The notes under the pieces: model-generated
The model's input: only the letters and a program-made list of their open reading frames with translations
Databases searched by the model: none
Told to the model about the DNA's origin: nothing
Assembly: GCF_011044995.1 (NCBI RefSeq)
Contig: NZ_JAAKZW010000042.1
Span: forward strand, 1-41,253
Direction: 5' to 3'
DNA from: Streptomyces mesophilus
Lineage (GTDB): Bacteria > Actinomycetota > Actinomycetes > Streptomycetales > Streptomycetaceae
Length of the DNA: 41,253 nucleotides
Translations under genes and position numbers: made by a program
In this document: positions 32,971 through 41,253 of the stretch, piece by piece
How the letters are laid out: each line of letters starts with the position of its first letter
Numbering within the stretch: position 1 is the first letter of the stretch

Positions 32971-34638
32971 GTGATGCGACGCACAGGAGTACGGTCCGGG
33001 GCGCTCGCCCTGGTGATGGCCGGGGCGCTGCTCGCCACCGGCTGTGGCGCCGGGGGCAGCAGCGACGGCAACCGGGCGAGCGAGGGGGGAGGGAACAAGG
33101 CCGACAGCGCGCCCATGCCCGCGCCGGACCAGCCGCGAGGCACCGAGGGATCCGAGGGTGCGCAGAAGGACGGGGAGAGCCGGGAGATCGCACCCGAACC
33201 CGATTTCCTCTCCACGTTCGCGCTCGATGTGGACACGGCGTCGTACGGCTACGCACGCCGCTCGCTCGAAGAGGGCCGGCTGCCCGACCCGGCGAACGTA
33301 CGGCCCGAGGAGTTCGTCAACAGCTTCCGCCAGGACTACGAGCGGCCCGACGGCGACGGCTTCTCGGTGAGCGTCGACGGTGCCCGTACGGGCGATCCGG
33401 ACTGGTCCCTGCTGCGGGTCGGCCTGGCCACCCGCGGCGGTGACGGGGAACGGCGGCCGCCCGCGGCCCTCACCTTCGTCGTGGACATCTCGGGGTCCAT
33501 GTCCGAGCCCGGCCGGCTCGATCTCGTACGGGACTCCCTCGACCTCATGACGGACCGGCTGCGCTCCGACGACCGGGTGGCCATCGTGACGTTCTCCGAC
33601 GAGGCCGACACCGTCCTGGAGATGACCCGGATCGGCGGCAACAAGGACCGCATCCACGACGTGATCGACGACCTGGAGCCCACCGACTCGACCAATGTCG
33701 CGGCCGGTGTGGAGGAGGGCTACGACACCGCCGTGGACGGCAAGGTCCCCGGCTCCACCAACCGCGTCGTGCTGCTCTCCGACGCGCTCGCCAACGTCGG
33801 CGAGACGGACGCCGACGGGATCCTGGAGCGCATCGAGGACGAGCGCAAGGAGCACGGCATCACCCTGTTCGGGGTCGGGGTGGGCAGCGAATACGGCGAT
33901 CAGCTGATGGAGCGGCTCACCAACAAGGGCGACGGGCACACCACGTACGTCTCGAGCATCGACGAGGCCGAGAAGGTCTTCTGCGACGACCTGCCCGCCC
34001 ATATCGAGCTGCGCGCCCGCGACGCCAAGGCGCAGGTGGCCTTCGACCCGCAGACGGTCAAGCAGTTCAAGCTGATCGGCTACGAGAACCGCGAGGTCGC
34101 CGACGAGGACTTCCGCGACGACCGCGTGGACGGCGGCGAGGTCGGCCCCGGCCACACTGTCACGGCGCTCTACGCGGTACGGCTGCGCGACGGCGCCGAC
34201 GGCGGGCATGTCGCCACCGCCAGCGTCCGCTGGCTCGACCCCGACAACCGGTCCCCCTCCGAGGAGTCCGAGCAGATCGAGGCCTCCGCCCTGAACAAGC
34301 CCCTGTGGGGCGCCGGCGCCGACGAGTCGCTCCAAGTCGCCGCCGTGGCCGGGTACTTCGCGGACGGCCTGCGGGCCGAGTCGGGCTACCGGCCGTGCGA
34401 GTCGGAGACCGAGTGCACCGAGGACGACATGGCGCCGACGCCGGGCGGCTCCCTGCCCGGCGCACCGTCGCTGCCGGAACTCCGGCGCGAGGCCCAGCAG
34501 TTGGCCACCTCGACGGGTGACGCCGCGGTACGGGACCTCGCCACCTCCCTCGAGCAGGCCTGCCGCCTCCTGGGCCTGGAGCCCGCACCCGAGCGGGATG
34601 ACCGCGACGGAGGCGGGGAGCCGGAGGGGGAGCTGTAA
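32971..34638 (+). CDS. VWA-domain lipoprotein (YfbK-like)
   Basis: The 555-residue protein has a signal peptide with lipobox LATGC (Cys25), a low-complexity acidic linker to about residue 70, an N-terminal conserved domain (FALDVDTASYGYARRSLEEGRLP...VRPEEFVNSF), a von Willebrand A domain with an intact MIDAS (Asp172, Ser174, Ser176 in DISGSMS, then DSTNVAAG and LLSDALANVG), and a DUF3520-like C-terminal region (LIGYENREV). This order is that of YfbK-type surface proteins, whose function is undefined; the metal site suggests ligand binding outside the cell. GAGGGGG precedes the GTG at 32971; ATG 32974 would serve equally. Confidence 0.9.
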   Translation: MMRRTGVRSGALALVMAGALLATGCGAGGSSDGNRASEGGGNKADSAPMPAPDQPRGTEGSEGAQKDGESREIAPEPDFLSTFALDVDTASYGYARRSLEEGRLPDPANVRPEEFVNSFRQDYERPDGDGFSVSVDGARTGDPDWSLLRVGLATRGGDGERRPPAALTFVVDISGSMSEPGRLDLVRDSLDLMTDRLRSDDRVAIVTFSDEADTVLEMTRIGGNKDRIHDVIDDLEPTDSTNVAAGVEEGYDTAVDGKVPGSTNRVVLLSDALANVGETDADGILERIEDERKEHGITLFGVGVGSEYGDQLMERLTNKGDGHTTYVSSIDEAEKVFCDDLPAHIELRARDAKAQVAFDPQTVKQFKLIGYENREVADEDFRDDRVDGGEVGPGHTVTALYAVRLRDGADGGHVATASVRWLDPDNRSPSEESEQIEASALNKPLWGAGADESLQVAAVAGYFADGLRAESGYRPCESETECTEDDMAPTPGGSLPGAPSLPELRREAQQLATSTGDAAVRDLATSLEQACRLLGLEPAPERDDRDGGGEPEGEL

Positions 34639-34650
34639 GCAGTGGGATCT

Positions 34651-34699
34651 CCCCTTCCGCAAGAACAATGGCGGGACAGCCGCGCGACGGCGGAAGGGG
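34651..34699 (+). terminator. Hairpin after the VWA gene
   Basis: CCCCTTCCGC (34651-34660) pairs perfectly with GCGGAAGGGG (34690-34699), 12 bases after the stop at 34638. The 29-base loop is long for a terminator. Confidence 0.5.
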
Positions 34700-34706
34700 A
34701 CGGGTA

Positions 34707-34789
34707 GGGGTGCCAGTTACACGGGCGCCCCCGACGTCAACGGCACCCCTTCACGGGAACGGCGCCATTGCCCGTGTAACTGGCACCCC
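34707..34789. repeat. Perfect 20-bp inverted repeat
   Basis: GGGGTGCCAGTTACACGGGC (34707-34726) is exactly inverted at 34770-34789, enclosing 43 bases. There is no target-site duplication and no coding potential. It lies between the convergent VWA and small-membrane-protein genes and may be a bidirectional terminator or a decayed mobile element. Confidence 0.85.
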
Positions 34790-34888
34790 GGACCGGCACC
34801 GACCCCACAACGCAACCGCAGCGCGGCCCAGCGGCGGGGTGCGGAGCGGGGCGAGGAGCGGGGTGGGGAGCCGTGAGTGCGGAGCCGG

Positions 34889-35071
34889 TCAGTCGCGGCT
34901 CGAACTGCCGCTCCTGCCGCCCTTGCTCGCCGCCCGCGTCAGCTCGCCCGCGCCCCGGGTGACGGCCGCGATGATCCGCACCCAGCGCGGGCCGCCGCGT
35001 TCGGCCCACACGATGCACACCAGGCCGAAGACGACGAGAGCGAGCAGCCCGGAGAAGAAGGCGATCTCCAC
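34889..35071 (-). CDS. Small single-pass membrane protein
   Basis: The 60-residue product has one N-terminal helix (IAFFSGLLALVVFGLVCIVWAE) and a basic, Ser/Gly-rich tail. The GTG at 35071 follows AAGGGGG by eight bases, good support for translation of so short a gene. I do not recognise a family with a known role. Confidence 0.7.
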   Translation of the reverse strand: MEIAFFSGLLALVVFGLVCIVWAERGGPRWVRIIAAVTRGAGELTRAASKGGRSGSSSRD

Positions 35072-35136
35072 AACGGTCCCCCTTGAACATGGCGGCCGCC
35101 CCCTGCGTCCGCCGAAGTCGGGGCATCATTGCAGAT

Positions 35137-35169
35137 CAGAGCCCGGGGCGGCATGCGCCCCGGGCTCTG
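35137..35169 (-). terminator. Terminator of the S8 protease gene
   Basis: CAGAGCCCGGGGC (35137-35149) and GCCCCGGGCTCTG (35157-35169) form a perfect 13-bp stem with a seven-base loop, 31 bases after the protease stop on the minus strand. Confidence 0.85.
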
Positions 35170-35200
35170 TGGATCATCCCGTTACACCGGTGTTGCGCTT

Positions 35201-36412
35201 CTACAGCAGCGAGTACAGCAACTTGTTCGGCGAACCCGTGCGCGGGTCCTGGACCTTGCCGGTGGTCGCCCCGTTCACCAGCGCGTCCCGTACCTGCGCG
35301 GGGGCGGCGCCGGGGTTGGCGGCCAGGTGGAGGGCCGCGACACCGGCCGTGTGCGGCGCCGCCATCGACGTACCGCTGATGGTGTTGGTCGCGGTGTCGT
35401 TGGTGATCCAGGCCGAGGTGACGCTCACACCGGGCGCGAACAGGTCCAGGCATGTGCCGTAGTTGGAGAACGACGCGCGCCGGTCGTTGCGGTCGGTCGC
35501 ACCCACCGTGATCGCCTCGGGGACCCGGGCCGGCGAGGAGTTGCAGGCGTTCTGCGGCCAGCCGAGGAAGTTGCCGTTGCCGGCCGCGAGCGAGTAGGTG
35601 ACACCGGAGGCGATGGAGCGCTTCACGGCATTGTCGAGCGAGGTGTTCGCGCCGCCGCCCAGGCTCATGTTCGCCACGGCCGGCTTGACCGCGTTCGCGG
35701 TCACCCAGTCCACGCCCGCGATCACTCCCGCGGTGGTGCCGGAACCCTGGCAGTCGAGGACGCGGACGCCGACGAGCTTGACGCCCTTGGCGACGCCGTA
35801 GTTGCTGCCGCCCACGGTGCCGGCCACATGCGTGCCGTGCCCGTTGCAGTCCTGCCCGTTCTGACCGCCGCCGACCGTGTCGGTACCGATGCTCGCGCGC
35901 CCGCCGAAGTCGCTGTGCGAGGTGCGGATGCCGGTGTCGATGATGTACGCCGTCACATTGGACGCGTTCGTGTTGTACGTGTACGTCGTGGAGAGCGGGA
36001 GGTCCCGCTGGTCTATTCGGTCGATGCCCCAGGTGGCGTTCGGCTGGGTCTCGCTGACGGAGACCCGCGCGTTCTGCTCGACGTAGGCGACCTCGGGGTC
36101 CGCGGCGAGTTCCTTGGCCTCGGCCTGGGAGAGCTTGGCCGCGAAGCCCTTCACCGCGCTGCCGTAGACATGCGTGAGGCTGCCGTCGTACTCGCCGGTC
36201 AGCGAGCGGGCGGCGGACCTCGTCTCGGCGCGCGATGCCGAACCGTCCTTGAGGACGACGATCCAGCTGCCGTCGACGGCCGTCGACCCCGGCGCGTACC
36301 GGAGATCGCCCGCGGCGGGCGCGGAGTGGGCGGGGGAGCCGGCGAACTGGATGCCGGCGGCGAGCAGGACGGGCACGAACAGCGCGCCGAGTCTGCGGGA
36401 GGACGAACCCAT
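35201..36412 (-). CDS. Secreted S8 family serine peptidase (subtilisin/proteinase K-like)
   Basis: The 403-residue preproenzyme has a signal peptide ([20 protein letters not shown]), an inhibitor-I9 propeptide to about residue 120 ([34 protein letters not shown]), and a catalytic domain with Asp159 in IIDTGI, His192 in NGHGTHVAG, oxyanion Asn279 and Ser349 in SGTSMAAPH. Four cysteines (189, 221, 290, 321) fit the two disulfides of the proteinase K group. The ATG at 36412 is chosen because AGGTG lies upstream and the signal peptide begins after a short basic region. It is monocistronic with a strong terminator. Confidence 0.95.
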   Translation of the reverse strand: MGSSSRRLGALFVPVLLAAGIQFAGSPAHSAPAAGDLRYAPGSTAVDGSWIVVLKDGSASRAETRSAARSLTGEYDGSLTHVYGSAVKGFAAKLSQAEAKELAADPEVAYVEQNARVSVSETQPNATWGIDRIDQRDLPLSTTYTYNTNASNVTAYIIDTGIRTSHSDFGGRASIGTDTVGGGQNGQDCNGHGTHVAGTVGGSNYGVAKGVKLVGVRVLDCQGSGTTAGVIAGVDWVTANAVKPAVANMSLGGGANTSLDNAVKRSIASGVTYSLAAGNGNFLGWPQNACNSSPARVPEAITVGATDRNDRRASFSNYGTCLDLFAPGVSVTSAWITNDTATNTISGTSMAAPHTAGVAALHLAANPGAAPAQVRDALVNGATTGKVQDPRTGSPNKLLYSLL

Positions 36413-36517
36413 GGTGGAGCACCTGACCTTTCGTTGACCGACCGGTCCGCACACCCGCGAGGAAGCGGTGGGTGCGGCCCAGGTGGGGAACGGGCAATGA
36501 GGTGTGCGCGGTGCGTG

Positions 36518-36550
36518 ACGGCAACCCCTGGGCGGTGCGAGGGGTGCCGT
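36518..36550 (-). terminator. Hairpin between the glycosyltransferase and protease genes
   Basis: ACGGCAACCCCT (36518-36529) and AGGGGTGCCGT (36540-36550) pair with one bulged base. It lies 68 bases after the glycosyltransferase stop and 106 bases before the protease start on the minus strand, so it may be the former's terminator or part of the latter's leader. Confidence 0.45.
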
Positions 36551-36617
36551 GAAACATCATGGCGTCACGCTGTGCATGCCAAACCTGCGCCTGCGGTGAG
36601 GGATTGTGCAGATCCGG

Positions 36618-38242
36618 TCAGGGCCGGCCGCACAACTCCCGTACCGCTTGGGCGGGATCGGTCGGGAAGCGGAAGCCCGTGCGCTGAAACGAGCCGGTGA
36701 GATTGGCGAGAAACCGGCGGGTGGTGAGCGGCGCCTGCGTCGCCTCGCGGAGCTCCGCGAGGCCGCCGCAGCGCAGGGCGCGCCGGGCCGCCTCCACCTG
36801 CGACGGGTCGACGCCGTCGGGGAGTTCACCGGCGCCGCGGTCGGCGATCACCCACGCGTCCGGCAGATGCTTGTCGTGCCCGACCCGCCCGCCAGGTCGA
36901 GGGCCGCACCGTCCAGCGGGACCGAGGTGCCATTGTGGCCGAGCACCGGGTAGACACCGGTCACGGTGGGAGCACCGGCCGTGAGCTGCACGGGCCCGGG
37001 GAACAGCAGCGCCGGCGGCTTGGCGGTGCGCGCCGCACGGCCGTAGCGGGCGTGCCAGTCGGCGCCCGCGAACGTGTGGTGCAGCGGATGCGGATCGGCG
37101 TTCTGCGCCACGTACACCCCGCGTTCGTCCGCGATGCCGGCCGGGCCGACCCGCCCCTCGTAATCGATCCGCAGCACGCTCGCGCACACCGCCGCCCACA
37201 CCGCGACCCCCACCGAGGCCAGCGCGGCCGCGCGGCTCGCGGGCGCGAGGAAGACCGGAAGCAGCATCAGGAACAGGCCGGGGAGCAGCATCCGGCCGTG
37301 CATGAAGTCCCCGCCGACCTTGATGACATACGCCCAGCACAGAACACCGGCGAGGACCGGCGCGAGCACCGGCACCCACGGCACCCGCACCGACGTACGC
37401 GCCGGCAGCACCGCCGCGAGCACGAACAGCGCGGGCACCCACAGCAGATACGGTCCTGCAAAGTCGCCGAGGTACGCGAACCCGCGCGCCCACAGGCTCT
37501 GCGATGCCTCCTTGGTGACCGCCGGCAGCGGCACGAGGTGCCCGTAGTAGCCCGCGCGGAAGATCTCGTACGCCGCGGGAAGCGCGAGTGCCGCCCCCAG
37601 GCCGGCCAGGGTGCGCCGCCTTCCCGGCCGGACGAGCAGCCACTGGGCGCCGAGGAACACCGCCGACACCAGGCCCAAGTCCGGTCTCACCAGCGGCCCG
37701 AGGCCGAGCACCACCGACGTCCACACCGAGGCGGGCCGGGTCACCAGAAGCAGCCAGCCACCCGCGAGCCAGCACGTGGCGAGCCCCGTCTCCAGACCGG
37801 AGGTGGCGAAGTCCCACACCGGGGGCAGCGCGAGCAGCAGGGGTGCGCCCAGCGGCAGCGTCGCCGAACTCCCGTAAAGGCGCAGGCAGCCGTACGCGGC
37901 GAGCGCGAAACCGGCGGCGGTCAGGAGCAGCCCGCCGTAGACGGCCGCCCGCGCGAGGTCCACGCCGGTCACTCCCGCCGCGGCGAGCAGCCACTGCCAG
38001 AGCGTGCCGGTGGAGGCCTCGGCGCGTTCGCCGGGATTGAACACCGGGCCGTTGCCCGCCAGGATCTGCCGGACCGTGCGGACATAGATGAGGGCGTCGT
38101 CGGACATCCAGCGCCGCTGGAACCCGGCGACCAGGATCACCAGCGCGGGCAGCGCGATGAGGGCGGCCCGCAGTCCGCGCCGGGGCCGGGCTCCGTCCTC
38201 GGTGAACTCCACGGTGTGGGTGGGTGCGTACGTCGTGGCCAT
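36618..38242 (-). pseudogene. GT-C membrane glycosyltransferase (AftB-like) with a one-base frameshift
   Basis: From the ATG at 38242 (GGAGC upstream) a polytopic protein reads MATTYAPTHTVEF, an early luminal loop RRWMSDDALIYVRTVRQILAGNGPVFNPGERAEASTG typical of AftB-like GT-C arabinofuranosyltransferases (the SDD/DDA motif is catalytic in that class), and about ten helices. Near 36884-36894 the frame breaks: one frame goes DLAGGSGTT and stops at 36848, while the next frame continues RVGHDKHLPDAWVIADRG to GFRFPTDPAQAVRELC and ends at 36618. Restoring one G in GCGGGCGGG gives a 541-residue protein with a sensible C-terminus. It may be an assembly error or a real mutation in a G/C-rich run. Confidence 0.8.
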
Positions 38243-38343
38243 GCTCCGACCCTCACCCGGGGCGGGCCCCGGGCGGCGCGGGCGCGCCGGAGGTGTGGGC
38301 CTGACGGGTGCACACGATGCCCCCTGCCGGAGGCATTGATTTC

Positions 38344-38363
38344 GCGTTACGCATCGGTAAGTT
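38344..38363. promoter_or_regulatory. TetR-like operator upstream of fadD
   Basis: GCGTTACGCATCGGTAAGTT matches the palindrome at 40495-40514 at 14 of 20 positions, including TTACG and GTAAGTT. It overlaps TTGACC (38362-38367), a likely -35 of fadD. A second symmetry, TTACGCA/TGCGTAA, spans 38347-38376. Confidence 0.55.
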
Positions 38364-38369
38364 GACCCT

Positions 38370-38434
38370 TGCGTAAAGAACTTGGCACCTCCCGAGCAAG
38401 GCGCTCGGCACACCTGCGTGAAGAACGTGGCACC
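38370..38434 (+). repeat. 20-bp direct repeats, 45-bp offset, before fadD
   Basis: TGCGTAAAGAACTTGGCACC (38370-38389) and TGCGTGAAGAACGTGGCACC (38415-38434) match at 18 of 20 bases. They lie in the fadD leader, 50-115 bp before the ATG. Confidence 0.7.
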
Positions 38435-38484
38435 ACCGCACCACTCGTCGTGACCAGCGGAGCAGCGGACCAACGGAGCCGACC

Positions 38485-40392
38485 ATGGGCGTACGCAAGG
38501 ATCTGAAGCGGGCGAAACAGCGCAGCGATCTCGCGGCCAGGGCCCGCACCGAGCTGCTCCGCGAGGACGGGGTGGTCCGCGAGGCGCGCGTGGCCGCCCT
38601 GGTCGCCGAGAAGCCCGGCGGCTCGGTCGCGGACATCCCCTTCGCCAACGCGCTGGAGGACCCCCACGCCGTGGTGGTCCGGCGCAAGGAGGCGGGCGAG
38701 TGGCGGGCGGTGACCGCCGAGACCTTCGCGCGTGAAGTCACCGCCGCGGCAAAGGGGTTGATCGCCGCGGGCCTCGAACCGGGCGGCCGCGTCGCCCTGA
38801 TGTCCCGTACGCGCTACGAATGGGCCGTCCTCGACTTCGCGATCTGGGCGGCCGGCGGCCAGTCCGTGCCCGTGTACGCCACCTCCTCCGCCGACCAGAT
38901 CGCCTGGATCGCCGAGGACTCGGGCGCCGGCATCGTGATCGCGGAGACGGCCGAGAACACCGCGACCGTCCGTACGGCCATCGGCGACAAGGCCAGGCTC
39001 TTCGAGCTGGATGCGGGCGCGATCCTCGAACTGGCCACGCTGGGCCGCGACATACCCGACGAGGAGGTGGACAAGCGCCGGGCCGCCCTCACCCCCGAGA
39101 CCATCGCCACGGTCTGCTACACCTCCGGCACCACCGGACGCCCCAAGGGCTGTGTGCTCACGCACGGCAATCTGCACGCGGAGGCCGCCAACACGGTCGA
39201 GCTCCTGCACCCGGTCTTCCAGGAGGTCACCGGACAGATCGCCTCGACCCTGCTCTTCCTGCCGCTCGCGCACATCCTGGGCCGCGCGATCCAGATCGCC
39301 TGCCTCCTCGCCCGGATCGAGATCGCCCACTGCCCGAGCATCAAGCCCGACGAACTGCGGCCCGAACTCCGCTCCTACCGGCCCACGTTCATCGTCGGCG
39401 TCCCGTATCTCTTCGAGAAGATCCACGACACGGGACGCGCGACCGCGGAGAAGATCGGCCGCGGCGCCTCGTTCGAGCGCGCGGACCGGATCGCGGTGCG
39501 CTTCGGCGAGGAGTATCTGCAGAAGTTCCTGGGGACCGGCAAGGGACCCTCGCTCGGTACCTACCTCGCCTGGGGCCTGTACGACCTGCTCGTCTACCGC
39601 CGTATCCGCAAGGAACTCGGCGGCCGCCTGCGCTACGCGATCAGCGGCGGCTCACCCCTCGACCCCCGGCTCAACCTCTTCTTCTACGCCGCCGGAATCA
39701 TCATCTACGAGGGCTACGGCCTCACGGAGACCACCGCGGCCGCCACCATCACACCCCCGCTCGGCCCACGCCCGGGGACCGTCGGGCTGCCCGTCCCCGG
39801 TACGGCCATCCGGATCGCCGAGGACGGGGAGGTGCTGATCCGCGGCGGCATCGTGTTCGGCGCGTACTGGAACAACGAGCGGGCCACGGACGAAGTCCTG
39901 GACGACGGCTGGTTCGCGACCGGCGACCTCGGTGAGCTCGACGGTGACGGCTATCTGCGGATCACCGGCCGCAAGAAGGACATCCTCGTCACGAGCGGCG
40001 GCAAGAACGTCGCGCCCGCCGTCCTCGAGGACCGGCTGCGCAGCCGCCCGCCGATCGGCCAGTGCCTGGTCGTCGGCGACAACCGGCCGTTCATCGGGGC
40101 CCTGGTCACCCTGGAGCCGGACGCGGTCGCGCACTGGCTGTCCGTACGCAAGATGCCGGCCGGCACCCCGCTCGCGGACGTCTGCCGCGACCCCCGCATG
40201 ATCGCGGATGTGCAGCGGGCCGTGGACTACGCGAACGAGGCCGTCTCACGGGCCGAGTCGATCCGCGGGTTCCGGCTCGTGGAGGGCGAGTTCAGCGAGG
40301 AGAACGGACTCCTGACCCCCTCGATGAAGGTCAAGCGGGGTGCCGTGATGCGGGCTTACGAGGGGGAGATCGCCGCGCTGTACGGGGGCTGA
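38485..40392 (+). CDS. fadD: Long-chain fatty acyl-CoA synthetase (FadD15-like)
   Basis: The 635-residue enzyme activates fatty acids to acyl-CoA via acyl-adenylate. It has the P-loop YTSGTTGRPKG beginning at Tyr212, the A5 motif YEGYGLTETT with Glu415, the WFATGDLGELDGDGYLRITGRKKD motif and a C-terminal lid with lysine-containing LTPSMKVKRG. Its length and internal FLPLAHILGRAIQI block fit FadD15-like actinobacterial ligases. GGAG lies seven bases before the ATG. The operator-like site upstream is shared with the following gene. A short hairpin ends the transcript. Confidence 0.95.
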   Translation: MGVRKDLKRAKQRSDLAARARTELLREDGVVREARVAALVAEKPGGSVADIPFANALEDPHAVVVRRKEAGEWRAVTAETFAREVTAAAKGLIAAGLEPGGRVALMSRTRYEWAVLDFAIWAAGGQSVPVYATSSADQIAWIAEDSGAGIVIAETAENTATVRTAIGDKARLFELDAGAILELATLGRDIPDEEVDKRRAALTPETIATVCYTSGTTGRPKGCVLTHGNLHAEAANTVELLHPVFQEVTGQIASTLLFLPLAHILGRAIQIACLLARIEIAHCPSIKPDELRPELRSYRPTFIVGVPYLFEKIHDTGRATAEKIGRGASFERADRIAVRFGEEYLQKFLGTGKGPSLGTYLAWGLYDLLVYRRIRKELGGRLRYAISGGSPLDPRLNLFFYAAGIIIYEGYGLTETTAAATITPPLGPRPGTVGLPVPGTAIRIAEDGEVLIRGGIVFGAYWNNERATDEVLDDGWFATGDLGELDGDGYLRITGRKKDILVTSGGKNVAPAVLEDRLRSRPPIGQCLVVGDNRPFIGALVTLEPDAVAHWLSVRKMPAGTPLADVCRDPRMIADVQRAVDYANEAVSRAESIRGFRLVEGEFSEENGLLTPSMKVKRGAVMRAYEGEIAALYGG

Positions 40393-40404
40393 CCGGGTCG
40401 TACG

Positions 40405-40427
40405 GGCCCGGAGTCGTACGGGCCTTT
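40405..40427 (+). terminator. fadD terminator
   Basis: GGCCCG (40405-40410) pairs with CGGGCC (40419-40424) around an eight-base loop and is followed by TTT. It starts 12 bases after the fadD stop. Confidence 0.65.
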
Positions 40428-40494
40428 CGTCATGGGCAGTCGGGACCTTCGCCGTCCGTGGGCGCGCCCCGGGTGGCACACGCTGGGAGCAGCG

Positions 40495-40514
40495 AACTTA
40501 CGGTTCCGTAAGTT
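40495..40514. promoter_or_regulatory. Palindromic TetR-like operator
   Basis: AACTTACGG (40495-40503) and CCGTAAGTT (40506-40514) are perfect arms around TT. It ends 27 bases before the start of the nitronate monooxygenase-like gene. The shape is typical of TetR operators at lipid-metabolism genes. Confidence 0.7.
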
Positions 40515-40541
40515 ACGACGGCGACACCGATCGAGGACGAC

Positions 40542-41253
40542 ATGCCGACTGCTCCGCTCCGCGCACCCAAGGTCACGGCCGACGGGGCGCCGCCCCAGGT
40601 GATCCAGGGCGGCATGGGCGTGGGCGTCTCCGGCTGGCGGCTCGCGCGCGCCGTCTCCCGTACGGGCCAGCTCGGCGTCGTCTCCGGCACCGCGCTCGAC
40701 GCGGTCCTCGCCCGCAGGCTCCAGCTCGGCGACCCCGGCGGAGACGTCCGCCGCGCGCTCGCCGCCTTTCCGGTGCCGGAGCTCGCGGCCGCCGTGCTCG
40801 AGCGGTACTACGTGCCGGGCGGGCTCGCCGAGGGCGAGCGTTTCCGTACCGAGCCCATGCTCCGGGCCGAGCGCGGCGAGGCGGGCGAACTGCTCACCGT
40901 GCTCGGCAACTTCGTCGAGGTCTGGCTGGCGAAGGAGGGTCACGAGGGCGTCGTCGGCGTCAACTACCTCGCGAAGGTCCAACTCGCCCTCGCCCCCGGC
41001 CTGTTCGGCGCGATCCTCGCGGGGGTCGACTACGTCCTGGTCGGCGCCGGGGTGCCCGCCCATGTCCCGGAACTCGCCACGCGCCTGTCGCGCGGCGAGC
41101 CGGTGACCGTGGAACTCACCGTCGACGGCGATACGGAGCCGTACCTGCACCGCTTCGATCCGCGGTCCCTGCCGGCCGGGGGCGCGGTGGCCGCGGAGCC
41201 CGGCGCCGGCGGGCGGTGCGATGGGGGAGAGGGGCCCTGTGAGTGCGGTGGGG
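40542..41253 (+). CDS. Nitronate monooxygenase-like protein (partial, 3' end outside window)
   Basis: The open frame from ATG 40542 (GAGGACG upstream) runs 237 codons to the window edge without a stop. The start VIQGGMGVGVSGWRLARAVSRTGQLGVVSGTALD is the FMN-binding beginning of the nitronate monooxygenase/2-nitropropane dioxygenase family, and VVGVNYLAKVQLALAPGLFGAILAGVDYVLVGAGVP follows. About residues 65-130 form an inserted segment (RRLQLGDPGGDVRRALAAFPVPE onward), longer than in plain nitronate monooxygenases and somewhat like PfaD-type oxidoreductases. The last visible stretch is Gly/Cys-rich (GGRCDGGEGPCECGG). Its partner operator at fadD suggests a link to acyl metabolism. The substrate is unknown. 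Confidence 0.82.
   Translation, partial: MPTAPLRAPKVTADGAPPQVIQGGMGVGVSGWRLARAVSRTGQLGVVSGTALDAVLARRLQLGDPGGDVRRALAAFPVPELAAAVLERYYVPGGLAEGERFRTEPMLRAERGEAGELLTVLGNFVEVWLAKEGHEGVVGVNYLAKVQLALAPGLFGAILAGVDYVLVGAGVPAHVPELATRLSRGEPVTVELTVDGDTEPYLHRFDPRSLPAGGAVAAEPGAGGRCDGGEGPCECGG

Noticed and set aside
34668..35462. Plus-strand frame spanning the 20-bp inverted repeat
   Set aside because: It overlaps two minus-strand genes with better starts and has no recognisable product.
35129..36700. 523-codon plus-strand frame opposite the subtilase
   Set aside because: It is Arg/Gly/Val-biased with no domain; the minus strand carries a full catalytic triad and signal peptide.
1..41253. CRISPR array, prophage, integrative element or biosynthetic gene cluster
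   Set aside because: There are no regularly spaced repeats, integrases, transposases, phage structural genes or assembly-line synthases in the window.

Overview
The window looks like a chromosomal segment of a Streptomyces or very close relative. It is very GC-rich, with third-position G/C codons, frequent GTG starts and GTGA/ATGA overlaps. Gene content is typical of the genus (RecD2 helicase, citrate synthase, CsoR-type copper locus, inositol catabolism operon, S8 protease, FadD). I see no rRNA, tRNA, CRISPR, transposase or integrase, so this is ordinary chromosome with a few idiosyncratic loci.

Layout. 0.1-4 kb: recD2 and gltA on the plus strand, followed by about 600 gene-free bases with terminators and decayed repeats. 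4.5-8.2 kb (minus): the copper module copZ-copA preceded by prsW; a CsoR-type operator sits exactly on the prsW stop codon. 8.3-12.8 kb: a CPA2-type antiporter, then a divergent TetR/MMPL exporter pair with two palindromic operators, and a 65-residue HTH protein. 13.2-21.4 kb: myo-inositol catabolism. A divergent IolE-like isomerase/AraC pair (minus) faces the operon iolC - aldolase - iolB - iolD - mmsA (plus). It carries inositol breakdown from the trione through to acetyl-CoA, but inositol dehydrogenase and the transporter are not in the window.

21.4-26.1 kb: a glutamine-amidotransferase-like protein divergent from a LysR regulator, with a striking phased repeat array between them; a lipoprotein; the LysG/LysE amino-acid export pair; a GNAT acetyltransferase. 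26.1-28.6 kb (minus): a secreted WxL-like protein followed by a DUF916 (WxL-interacting) membrane protein, a cell-surface pair best known from Firmicutes. 28.6-32.6 kb: a structured divergent intergenic region with a candidate small RNA, then a two-gene operon whose first protein fuses an exported alpha/beta hydrolase to a cytoplasmic ABC ATPase, with the ABC-2 permease following.

32.9-36.4 kb: a VWA-domain lipoprotein flanked by long perfect inverted repeats, a small membrane protein, and a secreted subtilase. 36.6-38.2 kb: a GT-C type membrane glycosyltransferase interrupted by a one-base frameshift near its 3' end. 38.5-41.25 kb: a long-chain acyl-CoA synthetase (fadD) and a nitronate-monooxygenase-like gene cut by the window edge; both have the same TetR-like palindrome upstream, suggesting co-regulation.

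The most interesting items are the hydrolase-ABC ATPase fusion operon, the WxL/DUF916 pair beside it, the structured RNA candidate between them, the helically phased LysR decamer array, the shared fadD/NMO operator, and an in-frame 15-bp minisatellite inside iolC.
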